This document shows, in pieces, positions 18,973 to 19,576 of a stretch of DNA of 19,576 nt (position 1 is its first letter; every line of letters begins with the position of its first letter). The notes below the pieces were generated by a model, which saw only the letters and a list, made by a program, of their open reading frames with translations, searched no databases and was not told where the DNA came from. Where the stretch lies: NCBI GenBank assembly GCA_018398765.1, contig JAHBMJ010000122.1, forward strand, positions 37,501 to 57,076, read 5' to 3'. The DNA is from Chromera velia. Taxonomy: Eukaryota; Sar; Chromeraceae. The translations under genes and the position numbers were made by a program.

Positions 18973-19576
18973 CAAAAGCCGTCAGGCGCTCGAACTTCTC
19001 TTTCTGGCGATGACCATGAGCAGCTACTACCTCCCGAAAGTTGCTGTTGCCTTCCTCTCGTATTGAATGAAGCGCACGATGATTATGTATGCACCGATGC
19101 ATTGGTACTGGCAGGACAAAGAGGGGCAAGCAAAAGACAGTGAGATGGACTGCTTCGAGGTCCTGTATGACGGAGGAGAAGGGGCCGATTTGGTTTTCGT
19201 GCAGTTTGAACATCCAACATCCCGATCACGAGAGCACTGGAATTGACGAACCTTTAAGTCCGCTGCAGACCTTGCGTCTTTCACTTCCGCTCTGCAGGAA
19301 GCGAGAGCAAAGACGAAAAGGGGGCGTCTTGGTTCTGTCCTTGAATCCACCTGCCGAGTCGTTTTGGAGGGAGTCTTTGAAAGGCTTCACCGGGTGTGCC
19401 TGCTTGACGCTCCTCCGGGCGAGCAGGAGAGAGACGGGGGAAAAGAGAAGGAGAGAGATGAGGAAGGAAAGAAGGAGAGAGGTGAGGAGGGAGAGAAAGA
19501 GAGAGCTGAGGAAGGAGAGAAGGAGAGACATGAGAAAGGAGAGAAGGAGAGAGTTGAGGAAGGAGAGAAGGAGAGA
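18649..19576 (+). CDS. 5' part of a nuclear, possibly PCNA-binding protein; runs off the window
   Basis: Exon 1 (18649-18849, 67 codons) begins MAPKRKAPDSG, with a basic KRK nuclear-signal-like patch. QSQKFLKFF (residues 17-25) resembles a PIP box (hydrophobic-x-x-FF) but lacks the Gln at the exact spacing. The rest is rich in Ser, Pro and Gln. Donor GTGAGT opens an intron made largely of GT repeats. A clear downstream exon starts after acceptor CTCTGCAG at about 19298 and stays open to the end. It encodes a helical segment (VLESTCRVVLEGVFERL) and then E/K/R octapeptides. Exons in 18970-19297 are unresolved; one frame gives FEVLYDGGEGADLVFV, faintly Tudor-like. A PIP-like start followed by a charged K/E/R region recalls the CAF-1 large subunit, and the N terminus also recalls MSH6. 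Neither is established. Confidence 0.5.
18846..18968. repeat. (GTGA/GT)n repeat tract at a proposed donor site
   Basis: GTGAGT-type hexamers (18850-18890) pass into a nearly pure GT run (18903-18968, with one TA interruption). The tract begins at the proposed donor of exon 1 and ends just before a TGCAG acceptor, so it would make up nearly all of a short intron. Confidence 0.85.
19451..19576 (+). repeat. 24-bp in-frame repeat encoding an E-R-x-E-E-G-E-K octapeptide
   Basis: Five full units start at 19451, 19475, 19499, 19523 and 19547, with a partial sixth at the edge. Read in the open frame entering from upstream they give ERDEEGKK, ERGEEGEK, ERAEEGEK, ERHEKGEK and ERVEEGEK. Length is constant at 24 bases and no stop occurs, supporting translation. 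The minus-strand reading of the same bases (Leu/Ser-rich) is a shadow. Confidence 0.8.

Noticed and set aside
1-19576. tRNA, rRNA, CRISPR, plasmid or bacterial operon features
   Set aside because: I saw no tRNA cloverleaf, rRNA segment or spaced direct-repeat array. The spliced genes point to a nuclear chromosome.

Overview
The window is nuclear DNA of a eukaryote, most likely a unicellular alga or protist. It has spliceosomal GT-AG introns, a cytosolic-type phosphoglycerate kinase split into eight exons, a retinal-binding type-1 rhodopsin split into two, and very many microsatellites. Six copies of the palindrome TGCATGCA, a known ApiAP2 target in apicomplexans, fit an alveolate such as a chromerid. 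That placement is an inference and is not proven by the sequence.

Layout. 1-2209: two small unrecognised plus-strand genes that can be modelled with consistent splice phases (198-907; 1841-2209), then a 153-base assembly gap in a poly-G context. 2500-3830: an AT-rich, gene-free island. 4186-8588: a candidate seven-exon minus-strand gene for an unrecognised protein with about four membrane segments. Its introns carry CA, GA, CTTT and GGAA repeats, including a GGAA tract of about 515 bp inside a diverged tandem duplication. 8589-9190: a divergent promoter region. 9191-12730: the complete PGK gene, encoding 417 aa. 12731-15240: 3' flank, a second AT-rich island and a 54-bp minisatellite. 15240-17801: the minus-strand rhodopsin gene, whose last exon and intron appear twice around a single N. 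17802-18648: intergenic DNA with GC-rich hairpins. 18649 to the end: the 5' part of a plus-strand gene with a nuclear-type N terminus and an E/K/R octapeptide repeat that runs off the window.

The genes do not form a pathway. PGK is glycolytic/gluconeogenic. The rhodopsin has the residues of a light-driven outward proton pump. The last gene may be a PCNA-interacting nuclear protein. All gene models were built by hand from reading frames and splice sites, without transcript support. The PGK and rhodopsin models are firm; the others are hypotheses.
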